Made by a program: the position numbers and the translations under genes. The notes below the pieces were generated by a model. The model did no database searches. It was not told the DNA's origin and saw only the letters and a program-made list of their open reading frames with translations. From Vibrio halioticoli NBRC 102217 (GTDB lineage: Bacteria; Pseudomonadota; Gammaproteobacteria; Enterobacterales; Vibrionaceae): 42,376 bases of DNA. Location of the stretch: contig NZ_BAUJ01000007.1 of assembly GCF_000496695.1 (NCBI RefSeq), forward strand, positions 1-42,376, given 5' to 3'. Of the stretch, positions 12,001-18,051 are shown piece after piece (the stretch's first letter is position 1; each line of letters begins with the position of its first letter).

Positions 12001-14332
12001 GGCTGATGGAACCCCACATACGGTGACCGTGACCTTAGATGGTAAAAATGAAGCGGCAACGTTTAAAGGTGATTTCTCAGGTGAAGTTACTGACGGACAA
12101 AGCGCATCTGTTACAGGTACAGTGCAGGTAGCCGATGTCGATTACGGCCAAGCGGGGCTTACCAAAGCGCAGAATCATTTGGCACCATCGAACACCGATA
12201 TTCAGCACCATACTGGGCTTTCAACTCATGCTTATGGCCACCTTACTGTCGATACTCGTGGGCATTGGGCGTATCACATTGACGATACTGCGGCGTTCAA
12301 TTCAATTGCTGATGGGCAAAAGGTAATCGAAACCTTTTCCATAGCAGCAAAAGATGGCACTCATCATAATATTGTAATTACTTTGATTGGTCGCAATGAT
12401 GCGCCAACGGTCTCAGGCGCTGTGGCGATGCAGCAACATGGCACCGAAGATAAAACAATGACGTTAGACCAAAGCCAGCTATTGTCACATGCTGTCGATG
12501 TTGATAATGCTGATCATTTAACGGTGGTGAATGTACTGGCATTGCATGGCACGATAAAAGTAGACCAACAAGGGAAAATACTTTACACGCCAAACGCAAA
12601 CTATCATGGCCCAGAGACCTTTACTTATGATGTGCAAGATAGCAAAGGTGCCACAGTGCATACCCAAGCTAGCATGCAAGTTAATTCGGTAAACGATGCA
12701 CCAACTGTGGCTCATAGCGTAACGTTGACAGGCATTAACGAAGACACACATAGCAGTATTGATGCTTTGGCGTTATTGGCAGGTGCAAGTGATGTTGACC
12801 GTGATCGCCTTTCTATCTTGGGTAATTCGGTCACCGCTGAACATGGACAGATACGATATGATTCGCATAGCCATACGTACTTATACTATCCAGACCATAA
12901 TTTTAATGGTCAAGATACGCTGCATTACAAAGTGTCAGATGGACACGGAGGGCAGGTTGCACAAACAGCAACAATAGATGTTGCCAGTGTGAACGACGCG
13001 CCAACAGTCACAGCGCCGGTCTCTTTACCTGATCATGCAGAAGACAGCACAGTGACCATCACCTCGGCGCAACTGCTTACACATGCTCAAGATGATGATG
13101 GTGATTCACTTCAAATAAGTGGACTACAAGTTAACCATGGCAAGTTAGTTGATCATCATAATGGCACTTGGATCTATACGCCGGATCATAACTACAACGG
13201 AAAAGTGACACTTAATTATCAAGTGAGTGATGGGCAAGGTGGGCATGTTCAGCAACAGGCGTTGATGACAGTCACTCCTGAAAATGACGCAGCGCATATT
13301 GATGAGCCAGCGGCCATGTATGTGGATAATGGACACAACTCTTTTGTGGCTGACAAGTTATCAATCACTGATGTTGATGGATCTTCTGAAGAGCGCTTTA
13401 AGCCTGAAACAGGTTTAAAAGGACAGTACGGCGAGCTAGAAATCTCGGCAGACGGACAGTTCAAATACGTTCTGAATTCACATTTGCCAATAATCCAACA
13501 AATGATGGATGGGGACACCAAAACAGATACTGTAACTGTACACTCTGTTGATGGCACAGCATATGATGTGCAAATTCATATCGGAGGGCACACTAATCAC
13601 GCCCCTACGGTGAGTCAACATACGCCGATTGTTTTACAAACCAATGAGCATCATCAGTTCTCTTCTACGGACTTTTTGTTTAGTGATACAGATGGCGATT
13701 CACTGGATCATATTACAATTACTCAGTTGCCGACTCATGGAGAGTTAACATTAAACGGACATCATGTTCAGGCTAATCAAACTGTTGCCGCAAGTGATAT
13801 TGATAAGTTGTTGTTTACAGCGGATAACCATTACAGTGGTTCTGTTACGTTTGATTTTACCGCTAATGATGGTAAGAGCGACTCAGTAGCTGCAAGTATG
13901 ACGATATCAGTTTCTCATCCGCATACAGGACATACTGCAAACTTGGCTGGCTTTAATCCAGCGCCTCCAGCCGATTCGTCGGATGAAGCTATGTCTCATG
14001 AAGCTATGTCCGATGAACCGGTTGAAACGGTTTCTTTAGAATCTCTGGCATCACACAGCGATAGTAGCCATATTGATGGCGCACAAGCTTACTTAAATCA
14101 GTTGGGGGTTAGCGATGATAGTCTGTCTGAACCGTCTTTTGCGACTCATCAACCGGTAGGAGATTTGGATTTAGTACTAGCTCAATCCTCTGATGTAGTA
14201 TTGGATGCGCAAGGACATGTCGTTGAGACTATCAATACAGAACCAGATAATCTTAATGATGATGACCACAAACATCATGATGAATTGCATCATCAAGATC
14301 TACATCATCAATGGGATGATCATCATGGTTAA
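2..14332 (+). CDS. Giant VCBS/Ig-like/cadherin-like repeat surface protein (5' end outside window)
   Basis: The reading frame is already open at base 2, coding T-D-V-D of a VCBS repeat, so the GTG at base 8 is not a start; the gene is 5'-truncated by the window edge. At least 4776 residues are present. Approximate order, numbered from base 8: VCBS repeats 1-290; a Pro-rich linker 290-340; bacterial Ig-like repeats with D-x-AGN signatures 340-1545; VCBS repeats ending in GTND 1545-2245; then cadherin-like (tandem-95) domains with DxDGD and NYxG motifs alternating with VCBS repeats to about 4530; a final cadherin-like domain; and an acidic, His-rich tail. Such proteins are usually exported by type I secretion and act in attachment or biofilm. 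The convergent secretion operon at 14687-19667 is the likely exporter. No RTX nonapeptides and no catalytic domain were seen. Function as an adhesin is inferred from architecture. Confidence 0.93.
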   Translation, partial: TDVDHNAVLTYTPDNLQGTYGTFVLNPSSGEWNYQLDNKAHQALAEGESHVETMLVTVTDDHGATTTQQVRVTVEGTNDVPVLHADTHTGSVEEDGTLSTNGQVIATDVDNHAKLTFSANELHGTYGEFTLDADSGEWTYKLANDQHQDLSEGETHKELMSVTVTDDKGAKVVETVEVVVTGTNDLPVLTFTDQASDHTQGTLSFTDVDTLDTHSYAVSGGTGSGDTQTIVGQFGDLVLDTKTGEYTYTQHQSVAGMSIDANGVYHGKEFFEVSVADNHGGTSTKYLTFEPSVVVNAPSTDGQPPVLTPELTQAPELLDQQPVIAPIVPPTNQLNPLTIDPSSDTGASQTDGITSVVTPSVTGHTDIPFSVVTLTDENGNVVALTTSNEHGDFTVALAQLSGSVSGDVHQISGTAVAPSATVSVSTPTPLQLTIDTDINQPTVDITDGKTQTALHPNHIISGTELSHVDISGVIDHQGVETDLTGLTVTDTQGNVAPLDPSQATVDPATGVFTLNNVDLSKFGLVDGTLTVHAIATDLAGNTKEGTFTATLDTQPGTIAIDGTLGGDNVINAVETQSPLTVSGTTTGIEEGQVVAIKFNGQSYSAIVGKDGTWSTDIPVSDLGKLTDGTTPIITASVDDKAGNVATPATHDMQVDTHIDTTTVALNDGGVGANFDGVINAAEQTHAVITGTIDPTAKLTLLTISDGTDTIPVPLASVLVSQDGHFTATGVDVSSLSDGQLTVTATAVDPAGNESSNTGSALMDTAPPNAPQLTPIPVGHDKTPPLSGTGEPGSTVTFFDGHGNTIGSTVVGKTGSFTYTPSTDLPDGGTISATLTDIHGNTSASTTIQTNIDTHIAPTTADITDGTVGSTQHPNHQISADELHSVLITGSIDRTDGTEKLTTLTVTDSAGTQVNLDIKLATFDSSTGKFSIKGLDLSGSHFVSGALTVEATAQDSAGNISIGHGTATLDIAPGELFFDNVLSGDNIVNAKESQSPLTISGTTTDIEAGQIVDVTIAGTTYHATVDASGHWAAVMPQTDVAKLPDGDVIMQATVQDLAGNSTQVISHQLSVDTHVKPPESITFESTGQDNLYNIDELGSDQTVTATIELPDDVKSGDILTINGVAQTLTDQDIAHNYVNTEVSPNTKVTASITDQAGNTSQDISNTAAGEDLTPPLTPVLSPIPNADHNNDNTPPITGITEPGAVVEIFIDNISVGTVTANQAGSFSYTPPILPDGPHSFTAKATDHAGNPSTLSAAVQTTIDTTPPAQLDLSLVKDTGISHTDLITQTGSLHIGNQEAGSHVLYSIDHGTTWSNSFTPVEGGNTVTVKQVDQAGNESPTTSLTFTLDTKVAAPQVKLKLDSGSSAIDHITNNAELEVSDVEPGAHVEYSIDGGQHWLDSIGHQIDGDYTVLVRQTDVAGNVSGSTTISYTLDTQTHVDVAIADISTGAVHGNHFLNDYEIVHNENEITGHIELSGELTKLVISDGNHHQVTVDLSKVNLHNDGSFDISHTDLSSLDDGTLTVMATSKDTAGNTDTQSSTIFKDTINEATDITGSVKEESKTTISGHVNMEPDAHGSSSYASGSSSLSGDIDGTYGTLHLNKDGTYTYDLHNANPKVQALGEGATLQDIVTYKTTDPAGNEKESHLTVTITGTNDQAVIAGVDSGDVVEDKVSTTDHSLLKTDGQLTIDDIDTNTLTAGGEEQFVSKVTPAANAHNLGSLSIDKDGHWHYQVRNDNQHVQALQEQDTHVDQFVVHSIDGTAHTISVTITGTKDAPTIEVKAGADHGAVVEQGSTSSGHAIAGQQTATGHLVAHDVDTADTQAWTIVGSSDGSYGHISVDANGEWTYTLDNARAATQGLTQDQHVTESFTVRVTDSTGLTADQKVVINVTGSNDQAQIGGTDARSVKEDSNAGGSKHQLHTDGQLTISDVDSGEAHFQASTMVAGQDGHLGSLSIDETGHWDYVVDNSLLAVQQLKESDHIDDVFTVLGADGTEHIITVTINGTNDLPEIAKGTGDSGAVTEAGSHADSHHNKVVDDGQSSTSGTLSATDRDAGDPAHWQVAHPDGTYGHLSLNAQTGHWVYTLDNAKADGLHAKETVTETFAITDTDSSNSPVSTEIVITITGSNDVPVITGSHAGAVTEAGGTLNSLAGVVTIDGTLTATDPDNNDGTLAWSVQGATSGTTVKEGTYGSISIDQHGHWVYTIDDSKDATQALTGKQSPIEHFTFLVTDSSGQSIKQDVDITVHGSNDNPVLSAYTPTTFAEDSSPVHRHNHIQTVTLPKVTDVDDSTFTYSIDSHHNHQWITIDRHTGVISVHTDAKDLQHLSVGATHTEDVVVTVTDAQGGTTQQTLHLTIAGTNDAPKITSAKITSNYDEHGTKSTSGVGANALARVDVIEDHTVSGIVQFSDVDDKLDPNHPTGDIHQFYLVDDKGHQINEPGFILDKNTGAFLFNTNIAKYQHLQIGETERVNFNVEVVDNHGLTSTKTLHFIVHGRNDAPQVVLLHPLQVLEDATLKFSVDDLVGDKNQYIVDPEGDAMAISDVKVVNGSDGQVHGSIVDLGMGNYQFKPDANYHGEVHLQYKVDDGRGNTMVKNGIIIVTPQNDSPTESATQLAHVAEDSGAITFTSQDLLKHIHDIDNVGSSNAGIELVAGSVALQHGEGTLVHNSDGTWTFTPDADWNSHKGGGDAEFSFKYIETGSAFGQASGVPVEYSGSAAIKIDPVQDPATIHVPLPASVITAGGADITGKLTVTDPDLNEDHFKAESSIQGAHGFAKINTQGEWQYQLATQDPAVQALGEGETITDTIKVHSMDGTEASLVIEIHGTNDKPKIALARQITATEANANDDFTTDPKLVTGHFAATDPDAHDTVTFTLIGHSNPAGTHFHGNTVPGLTLNSDGSYRFDRTDPAYDYLQEGETLSFDITIQASDNHGGIDTRVVPVVIIGTNDAPTISQPIASLGTLDSTTNFLKFEESTLLGSATDVDGDLLSIFKVGTSQNADVQVLDSTLGRIDEDGAGGYIYHPTANARGKDVTISYKVTDGREVVIGTTVIHVDPLPPSTGQSGTGSSTTTGNTQTNGNVPPPVVTDTDIISGDLTGDVGEDGGASYKDASGHVHQIDADGHVTAKSPTEGHSHGVFGANHTPGKYGYLSVTPEGKWTYHLYSHTGLTDPVNQLSEGETLKDSISIESAHSGHQDITITIHGTNDAPIIMGVENVQVFKQGGNGHALTQPKAIIEVDKMHLEGDLKAQDPDSQDHVIYAVDPSNKVQGFTIDQHGHYRYTPSHGDPVLQGLKPGDTRDVTAQVLVSDGHGGHVTVPIVMTVHGQNTAPTADKDVDLGHSDEDLTVQIDGTSIGSGQLVAHAGTVDLVALAHAKDIDNDDLHVVNIKVDGGHGTFTDKGNGVYEFVPEANYHGSVGFTYEITDGLESVQVHATLKVDSINDKPIAHDFTLKTTDEDRAIHFTTRDIIGQGSARNHGHVDDPDFATDSNERIELTDVSLVDKSQGTLVADGKGGYTFTPAKDVNGDIRLQYKVHDHLGSHRGVQGGQQSDTGTATIHVNPINDKPVITDSIHGSSTEDKAQTYVAEGKLDITDADSGEGSFVANSHMTPHSGGNYGYLELDKQGHWKYHLMKNFDSHIQGLAAGERLEEHFILHTDDGAGTTHELVVEIIGTNDGATISGTHASTMQTEVTQSVTEQLGSSVSATAVQNEITTTGKLTVHDVDHGEAFFKAQTLQPTNSGHHYGTLTIQQSGAWTYVVDNNNRDVQALHEGEQIQEHFTVTSLDGTATQDITVTLVGKNNAPVIAHVASQPATEAGATLTGQLHSSDIDNDHATVTYSLLQGENVPDGFVLQPNGHYTFDPTNKAYNALSAGETTTVVAHVVATDSHNGVSEAKEIEFVITGTNDAATITGKSTVHVQDSNNISTHTLSTKQQLDVTDVDHGEEHFQAENSILPDSSSPSHKGLSTSAYGHLSITDNGQWQYHVDHPDRVKTIPKGQHVTETFTVHSADGTPHTVTVTLDGKNEAATFKGDFSGEVTDGQSASVTGTVQVADVDYGQAGLTKAQNHLAPSNTDIQHHTGLSTHAYGHLTVDTRGHWAYHIDDTAAFNSIADGQKVIETFSIAAKDGTHHNIVITLIGRNDAPTVSGAVAMQQHGTEDKTMTLDQSQLLSHAVDVDNADHLTVVNVLALHGTIKVDQQGKILYTPNANYHGPETFTYDVQDSKGATVHTQASMQVNSVNDAPTVAHSVTLTGINEDTHSSIDALALLAGASDVDRDRLSILGNSVTAEHGQIRYDSHSHTYLYYPDHNFNGQDTLHYKVSDGHGGQVAQTATIDVASVNDAPTVTAPVSLPDHAEDSTVTITSAQLLTHAQDDDGDSLQISGLQVNHGKLVDHHNGTWIYTPDHNYNGKVTLNYQVSDGQGGHVQQQALMTVTPENDAAHIDEPAAMYVDNGHNSFVADKLSITDVDGSSEERFKPETGLKGQYGELEISADGQFKYVLNSHLPIIQQMMDGDTKTDTVTVHSVDGTAYDVQIHIGGHTNHAPTVSQHTPIVLQTNEHHQFSSTDFLFSDTDGDSLDHITITQLPTHGELTLNGHHVQANQTVAASDIDKLLFTADNHYSGSVTFDFTANDGKSDSVAASMTISVSHPHTGHTANLAGFNPAPPADSSDEAMSHEAMSDEPVETVSLESLASHSDSSHIDGAQAYLNQLGVSDDSLSEPSFATHQPVGDLDLVLAQSSDVVLDAQGHVVETINTEPDNLNDDDHKHHDELHHQDLHHQWDDHHG
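1302..2550 (+). repeat. First copy of a diverged ~1.25-kb multi-domain cassette
   Basis: This stretch and 2551-3795 carry the same Ig-like domains in the same order. Each has an ITDG/HPNH domain, then a domain starting GDN-(V/I)-(I/V)-NA with QSPLT and SGTTT, then a more diverged domain, then a PIP...TPP domain with a GEPG or TEPG core. Lengths are nearly equal (about 1249 and 1245 bases). The pattern is that of an old in-frame tandem duplication of several domains together. Confidence 0.7.
2551..3795 (+). repeat. Second copy of the ~1.25-kb multi-domain cassette
   Basis: Directly follows the first copy in frame and repeats its domain order. The best conserved segment is around 2940-3010, matching 1690-1760, where both copies encode GDN, QSPLT and SGTTT motifs. 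The third domain (about 3230-3510) is clearly more diverged from its partner than the others. Confidence 0.7.
4640..6750 (+). repeat. VCBS repeat block
   Basis: About 700 residues of successive VCBS-type domains of roughly 100-115 residues. Each has a D-x-D turn, a Y-G-x-(L/I/F) strand, a G-x-W-x-Y strand (GHWHY, GEWTY, GHWDY, GHWVY), a region of Q-A-L or Q-x-L, an H-x-x-(D/E)-x-F strand, and a closing G-(T/S)-(N/K)-D. This is the consensus of the VCBS family of adhesin repeats. His residues replace other residues unusually often here. Confidence 0.82.
12400..13290 (+). repeat. Three consecutive cadherin-like (tandem-95) repeats
   Basis: Three units of about 97 residues. Each starts with N-D-A-P-T-V, has an acidic E-D, a short helix ending in L-L, a D-x-D-x-D or DDDGD calcium-type motif, and a closing Y-T-P-(D/N)-x-N-(Y/F)-(N/H)-G strand followed by D-x-x-G-(A/G). 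This is typical of tandem-95/cadherin-like domains, which bind calcium between modules; binding here is inferred from the acidic residues. Confidence 0.78.
13920..14332 (+). other. C-terminal tail of the giant protein: acidic linker and His/Asp-rich end
   Basis: After the last cadherin-like domain the protein leaves the repeat pattern. There is a Pro/Ala/Ser stretch, then an acidic segment with a short duplicated S-x-E-A-M-S motif, a segment containing AYLNQLGV and an LDLVLA strand, and a final 24 residues holding nine His and seven Asp. Type I substrates carry the export signal near the C terminus, so the signal should lie in the last ~100 residues. No GGxGxD nonapeptide precedes it. Confidence 0.6.
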
Positions 14333-14359
14333 TATCAGCTCGTAACAAATTACAATGTT

Positions 14360-14403
14360 AGATATCAACATCGTAGATCTTTTAATCTAGGATGTTGATA
14401 TCT
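14360..14403. repeat. 44-bp near-perfect palindrome after the adhesin stop codon
   Basis: Arms of 13 bases (14360-14372 and 14391-14403) pair perfectly. After one G/G mismatch, a further 5-base pair of arms (14374-14378 and 14385-14389) continues the stem, leaving a 6-base loop. It starts 28 bases after the stop codon. No T-run follows on either strand, so it is not a standard intrinsic terminator; it may protect or process the 3' end of the very long mRNA. Confidence 0.65.
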
Positions 14404-14490
14404 CGAAAGTTGATTTATGCAGTTATAAGCAATGGACAGCTAATTCGTGCAACTTCCTCAGTACGATTAGTATTTATAGGCTGAGCAAAA

Positions 14491-14524
14491 AAAAACGCCA
14501 AAGCATAGTTGCTTTGGCGTTTTT
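14491..14524. terminator. Bidirectional rho-independent terminator
   Basis: A perfect 15-base stem (14491-14505 with 14510-14524) with a 4-base loop. The GC-rich core is ACGCCAAAGCA, flanked by an A-run on the left and a T-run on the right, so it functions on both strands. It can end the giant-protein transcript from the left and stop read-through from the secretion operon. Confidence 0.92.
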
Positions 14525-14673
14525 ATTTCTTTGGCTAATCTCAGTACATCACGATTTATTGAGTAATGAGATCTAGTCATCTGAGTGTTAAAGGCATTAT
14601 CTACGATCTTTTATGTATTGTTATTGACATACAAGTTAAGCCTACTGCTTATCAGAAACTAAAAAGTAAATGA

Positions 14674-14695
14674 GAGCGATAAAATGCTATCGCTC
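14674..14695 (-). terminator. Terminator of the secretion operon, overlapping the adaptor stop codon
   Basis: On the minus strand the stem is GAGCGATA / TATCGCTC with a 6-base loop, followed by a T-rich stretch ending in five T (14661-14665). The TAG stop codon of the HlyD-like gene (14687-14689) lies within the hairpin. Confidence 0.7.
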
Positions 14696-15979
14696 ACCAA
14701 ACGCATGACTCACATTGGTATAAATCGGTTTCCATAAATATTGGAATACTGTTTTTTCACCGGTTGTGATATCCACTTCACCTGTCATACCTGGGATGAT
14801 TCTAAAGCGAGCAGGATCATCGCCAAAGTAGCCTTTATCCAGTTCCACAATGACGTCGTAATAAATTTCACCACGTTGAGTTTGGCTGGTGGTAGGGGAT
14901 ATTTCAGTAACTTTACCTTTTAGTGCACCAAACCGGCTGTAGTCAAATGCATCTACTTTAACGCGAGCGGCTTGTCCTATAGAGACAAAACCTACGTCAC
15001 GAGGCGATAGCTTGGCTTTAAAAGACGATGTGCCGTCTATTGGAACAATTTCAACTACAGTGCCACCGGGTTTGATTACGCCACCATTACGAGTTGTAGG
15101 TAAGCTTTGAACTAACCCTTTTACTGGCGAGGTCACTAGAGTGTTTTTCACTTTAGCTTGTCCTGAGCGTAAACGAGCGTAAAGTGCGGATAATTCAGAT
15201 ACAGCTTTCGAACGATCTTTGCTGACTTCGAGTTGACCTACCGCTTTGAGTTGTTCTTCTTTACTTTTGTTTGATTCTGCTTGTTTGATCAGTACCGCTT
15301 TCTTAGATTTTGATTGCTCTAGTTCGCTTTCTAATGCGGCAATTTTTTGACGCATTTCCAATACTCTAACTTGAGATATATTGCCGGTTTTTTGTCCTTT
15401 TAGAAGAATGTTCAACTCTTTTTTTGAAGATTCAAGTTGTCTTTCTTCTGCTGGTAGTTGACGAATAACGCCATTTAATTCTTCGTTGATACGTTCGCTT
15501 TCTTTTTGCAATACGATACGTTTTTTCAAAAATAATGACTTAGTGGCTTCTAATTGTGCGCGCTGTTCTGCAACAACATCAGGGTAATCTTTCTCGTATT
15601 GAGAGAAGTCTGGTTCTCGTTCTTCAATTAGAGCCGTCATTCTTTCAATTCTCAAACGCAAAGTCGCTTCTTTAGAATGTAACTCTTCTAGAGCCGTGGT
15701 CTGAAAGGTGGCGTCAAATTCAACGATAGGGTCGCCAACGTTAACTAACTGTCCACGTTTAACGAAAATATTTTTTAGTTTACCGCCTAATTCACTTTGT
15801 ATTACCTGACGTTCACCTTCTGGAATGACCGCACCTTTGGCTTTTGCAATTTCATCGACTTTAGTAAACACCGTCCAGCCAATAAAAAGGATGATACATG
15901 CCCCAATCAATAAACTGCTGGTAGTGAGTAGGCGGCGGGTAATACGAGACTCAATCACTTCCACTGATGAATTATTCAT
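14687..15979 (-). CDS. HlyD-family type I secretion periplasmic adaptor
   Basis: Membrane-fusion protein linking the inner-membrane ABC transporter to a TolC-like outer-membrane channel. The 430 residues show a short cytoplasmic N terminus, one membrane segment (about 20-40), a biotinyl-lipoyl-like half motif around 60-90 (GGKLKNIFVKRGQ then VGDPIVEFD), a long Glu/Lys/Gln-rich coiled coil (about 100-270), the second lipoyl half (VTSPVKGLVQSL), and a C-terminal beta-barrel domain with a PGMTGEVDI motif. Length and order match HlyD/LapC adaptors. It is the last gene of the operon, starting 2 bases after the upstream ABC gene. The cognate outer-membrane protein is not in the window. Confidence 0.93.
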   Translation of the reverse strand: MNNSSVEVIESRITRRLLTTSSLLIGACIILFIGWTVFTKVDEIAKAKGAVIPEGERQVIQSELGGKLKNIFVKRGQLVNVGDPIVEFDATFQTTALEELHSKEATLRLRIERMTALIEEREPDFSQYEKDYPDVVAEQRAQLEATKSLFLKKRIVLQKESERINEELNGVIRQLPAEERQLESSKKELNILLKGQKTGNISQVRVLEMRQKIAALESELEQSKSKKAVLIKQAESNKSKEEQLKAVGQLEVSKDRSKAVSELSALYARLRSGQAKVKNTLVTSPVKGLVQSLPTTRNGGVIKPGGTVVEIVPIDGTSSFKAKLSPRDVGFVSIGQAARVKVDAFDYSRFGALKGKVTEISPTTSQTQRGEIYYDVIVELDKGYFGDDPARFRIIPGMTGEVDITTGEKTVFQYLWKPIYTNVSHAFGER

Positions 15980-15981
15980 GC

Positions 15982-18051
15982 TTATCCCTCGATGACTTGA
16001 GTTGGTTGATCGGGTTGAACTTGTTGTTCAGTTTCATCTGGAATAGGCCCTGCATAGCTGACATTCCCTGCATTTAGCACGACAACCTGATCCGATAGTT
16101 TAATCAGCTCTGTATCATGAGAAGTAAATATAATGGTGCTTTTACCTCTGTTTGCTGTGAGCCATTGAATGAACTGTTGTTTCGCTTTGTTGCTGGTTAC
16201 CGGATTATCCAATAGAACTAACGGATATTGGTTACACAGCAATTTTGTTTGCGTGAGCAAGGTGGCTTCATAGTCAGAAAACGGATGTGACATAGACTCA
16301 ATTTGATTTAAGTGAGTTTGTAACCCGTCAGGCAAACTGTTCACCCAGCTTAATGCGCCTTTTTGTTTAAGCACTGCTTCAATGGTTTCTACCGGAACTT
16401 CGTGTCCATCAGAGATAAACTCTTGAATCGTGATCGGCACCATCTCCGGCAGGTCGGAATAATAACCAAACCATTGTCTAAGCAATTGTGGGTCGTATTG
16501 CGATAAATTAATGCCGTTGAGTTTGATTACGCCATTTTGAGCAGGAATTAACCCAGCAATAACCTCTAATAACGAGGTCTTTCCTGAAGCCATAGGGCCT
16601 GTAATCGCAATCACTTGTCCTGGCTCAGCTTTGAAGCTAACGCTAGATAAAGCCGGTTTTAACTGATTAGCAAAACGTAGCGTGACTAACTCTAGCTCAA
16701 CGCTAGGTGCTTGGTCAGTAAGGTGATGATGTTGATAAGAAAAGTCACCTTCTGCTTTATGATTAATCGATTGGTTAATTTGTTGCTTGGTTTGCTCCAC
16801 GTGATGCAAGCGTGAGTAACTATTGGCCAGCATTTGTGCCGGGCTAGTGACTCGAGAAATCAACATCATAGTGGCAATTAGGCCACCGGCTGTTAACACG
16901 TGACCAAATATCAATCCAATGCCTAAACCAATGACTGCTAATGTACTCAGTAGACTAATGGCGTAATAGATAGAGGTGTATTTAGCCTGATGATTAAGGT
17001 GACTAAAGCTATTTTTAGAGGCTAGAGTATTTGCTTTTTCAAAGCGAGACATCCAATGTGGCAAAATATCGCTAGAGCGCAGATAGTTCAGCTTACCATT
17101 TAACTCGTACAAAAGAGAAAAGCGTGATGTGCCCGATATAGTCACTTGATTGCTCAGTAATCGTTGTTGTTTTTGACTGCGTTTTGCCAGCAACCAGTAC
17201 AGTGCTAGTGTCACGATTGGCACAATCACTAGCCACCCACCAAGCACGCCAATAGCCACAATAAAAATAATGACAAACGGCAGGTCAAACAATGCGCCGC
17301 CTAATGGCCCTTGTGCAACGCTTTTAAGGCTTTCTGCGGTAGTGATTCGGCTCATTAAGGTTGAAGAGCCTGCCATTCGAGTCAGGTTTAATTGGCTAAA
17401 TAGAATTTTACGCAATACTGATTCAGACACTTCTCGGCTGATACGGTTGGAAATGGTAGTCAACAATTGGCTACGAATCACTTTCAGCAACAACATCATG
17501 GAAAAGAGTAAAATGGCGCCCACTGAAATCCCGACCACTTCGTGACCGGCATCGCCACCAATAACATGGTCATAAACAGACATAGTGATAAATGGGATGG
17601 ACAAAGCAAACAGGTTTGCAATAAAGCTGACTAGCAGCAGTTTAGGAATCAGAGGTTTAAAGTTGCTTAATTTGCTGGCTAGCCAATCCACCTCATTTCG
17701 CTCTTGCGGTTGGCCATGAATAAGAATAACTACATCGTTTATGGAGTGATCTACAGTGGCGGCGACAAGCTCTCCATCGTCATATTCAGTATATCCAGTC
17801 AAGCCATAGTGGCACACTGTGCCAGAGTCGGCGTTAACTCGAATAGCAACTAAGTGATCAATCGATTTAAGTTTACGGTTTGCCGGATGAACACTGTATG
17901 GAATCATTAAACGGTCGAGCAGGGTAAAAATATCCTCTGCGTCGTACATTGGATTGCTTTGTAGCCACTGGTTAGCAAAGTTTTGTACGCCTGATTCGAC
18001 TTTGATAATAGTGAGAACATTTAATACGGAATCTGAATAGCTTTGATTCAT
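15982..18051 (-). CDS. Type I secretion ABC transporter subunit with eroded signature motif and no catalytic Glu
   Basis: 689 residues with the layout of a LapB/HlyB-type exporter. An N-terminal cytoplasmic domain (about 1-125) sits where C39-peptidase-like domains occur, but no catalytic Cys/His pair is evident. The ABC membrane domain covers about 130-420 and the nucleotide-binding domain about 450-670. Walker A is intact (GPMASGKT, 485-492) and an H-loop His is present (H645). Walker B reads LVLLDN, so Asn616 sits where the catalytic Glu is normally found. The LSGGQ signature is unrecognisable (around HPFSDYEA) and the Q-loop Gln is missing. It overlaps the upstream ABC gene by 4 bases (18048-18051), so the two are probably translationally coupled and may form a heterodimer. 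Confidence 0.88.
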   Translation of the reverse strand: MNQSYSDSVLNVLTIIKVESGVQNFANQWLQSNPMYDAEDIFTLLDRLMIPYSVHPANRKLKSIDHLVAIRVNADSGTVCHYGLTGYTEYDDGELVAATVDHSINDVVILIHGQPQERNEVDWLASKLSNFKPLIPKLLLVSFIANLFALSIPFITMSVYDHVIGGDAGHEVVGISVGAILLFSMMLLLKVIRSQLLTTISNRISREVSESVLRKILFSQLNLTRMAGSSTLMSRITTAESLKSVAQGPLGGALFDLPFVIIFIVAIGVLGGWLVIVPIVTLALYWLLAKRSQKQQRLLSNQVTISGTSRFSLLYELNGKLNYLRSSDILPHWMSRFEKANTLASKNSFSHLNHQAKYTSIYYAISLLSTLAVIGLGIGLIFGHVLTAGGLIATMMLISRVTSPAQMLANSYSRLHHVEQTKQQINQSINHKAEGDFSYQHHHLTDQAPSVELELVTLRFANQLKPALSSVSFKAEPGQVIAITGPMASGKTSLLEVIAGLIPAQNGVIKLNGINLSQYDPQLLRQWFGYYSDLPEMVPITIQEFISDGHEVPVETIEAVLKQKGALSWVNSLPDGLQTHLNQIESMSHPFSDYEATLLTQTKLLCNQYPLVLLDNPVTSNKAKQQFIQWLTANRGKSTIIFTSHDTELIKLSDQVVVLNAGNVSYAGPIPDETEQQVQPDQPTQVIEG

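Larger units (their letters stand above)
14333..14686. other. Intergenic region between convergent adhesin and secretion operon
   Basis: No credible gene in this 354-base stretch. It holds three inverted repeats listed separately: a long palindrome (14360-14403), a classical bidirectional terminator (14491-14524), and the terminator of the secretion operon overlapping its last stop codon (14674-14695). The part from 14525 to 14670 shows nothing recognisable. Confidence 0.7.

Noticed and set aside
13249..13557. 102-codon minus-strand frame near the end of the giant gene
   Set aside because: Opposes cadherin-like/VCBS coding sequence and has no recognisable motif or start context.
1..14332. 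Periodic repeats considered as a CRISPR-like or satellite array
   Set aside because: The periodicity is about 300 bases, varies between units and stays in frame; it reflects protein domain repeats.
15982..18051. N-terminal domain of the 689-residue ABC protein as an active C39 peptidase
   Set aside because: The domain sits in the right place but no catalytic Cys with a following His/Asp arrangement could be found, so a cleavage function is not supported.
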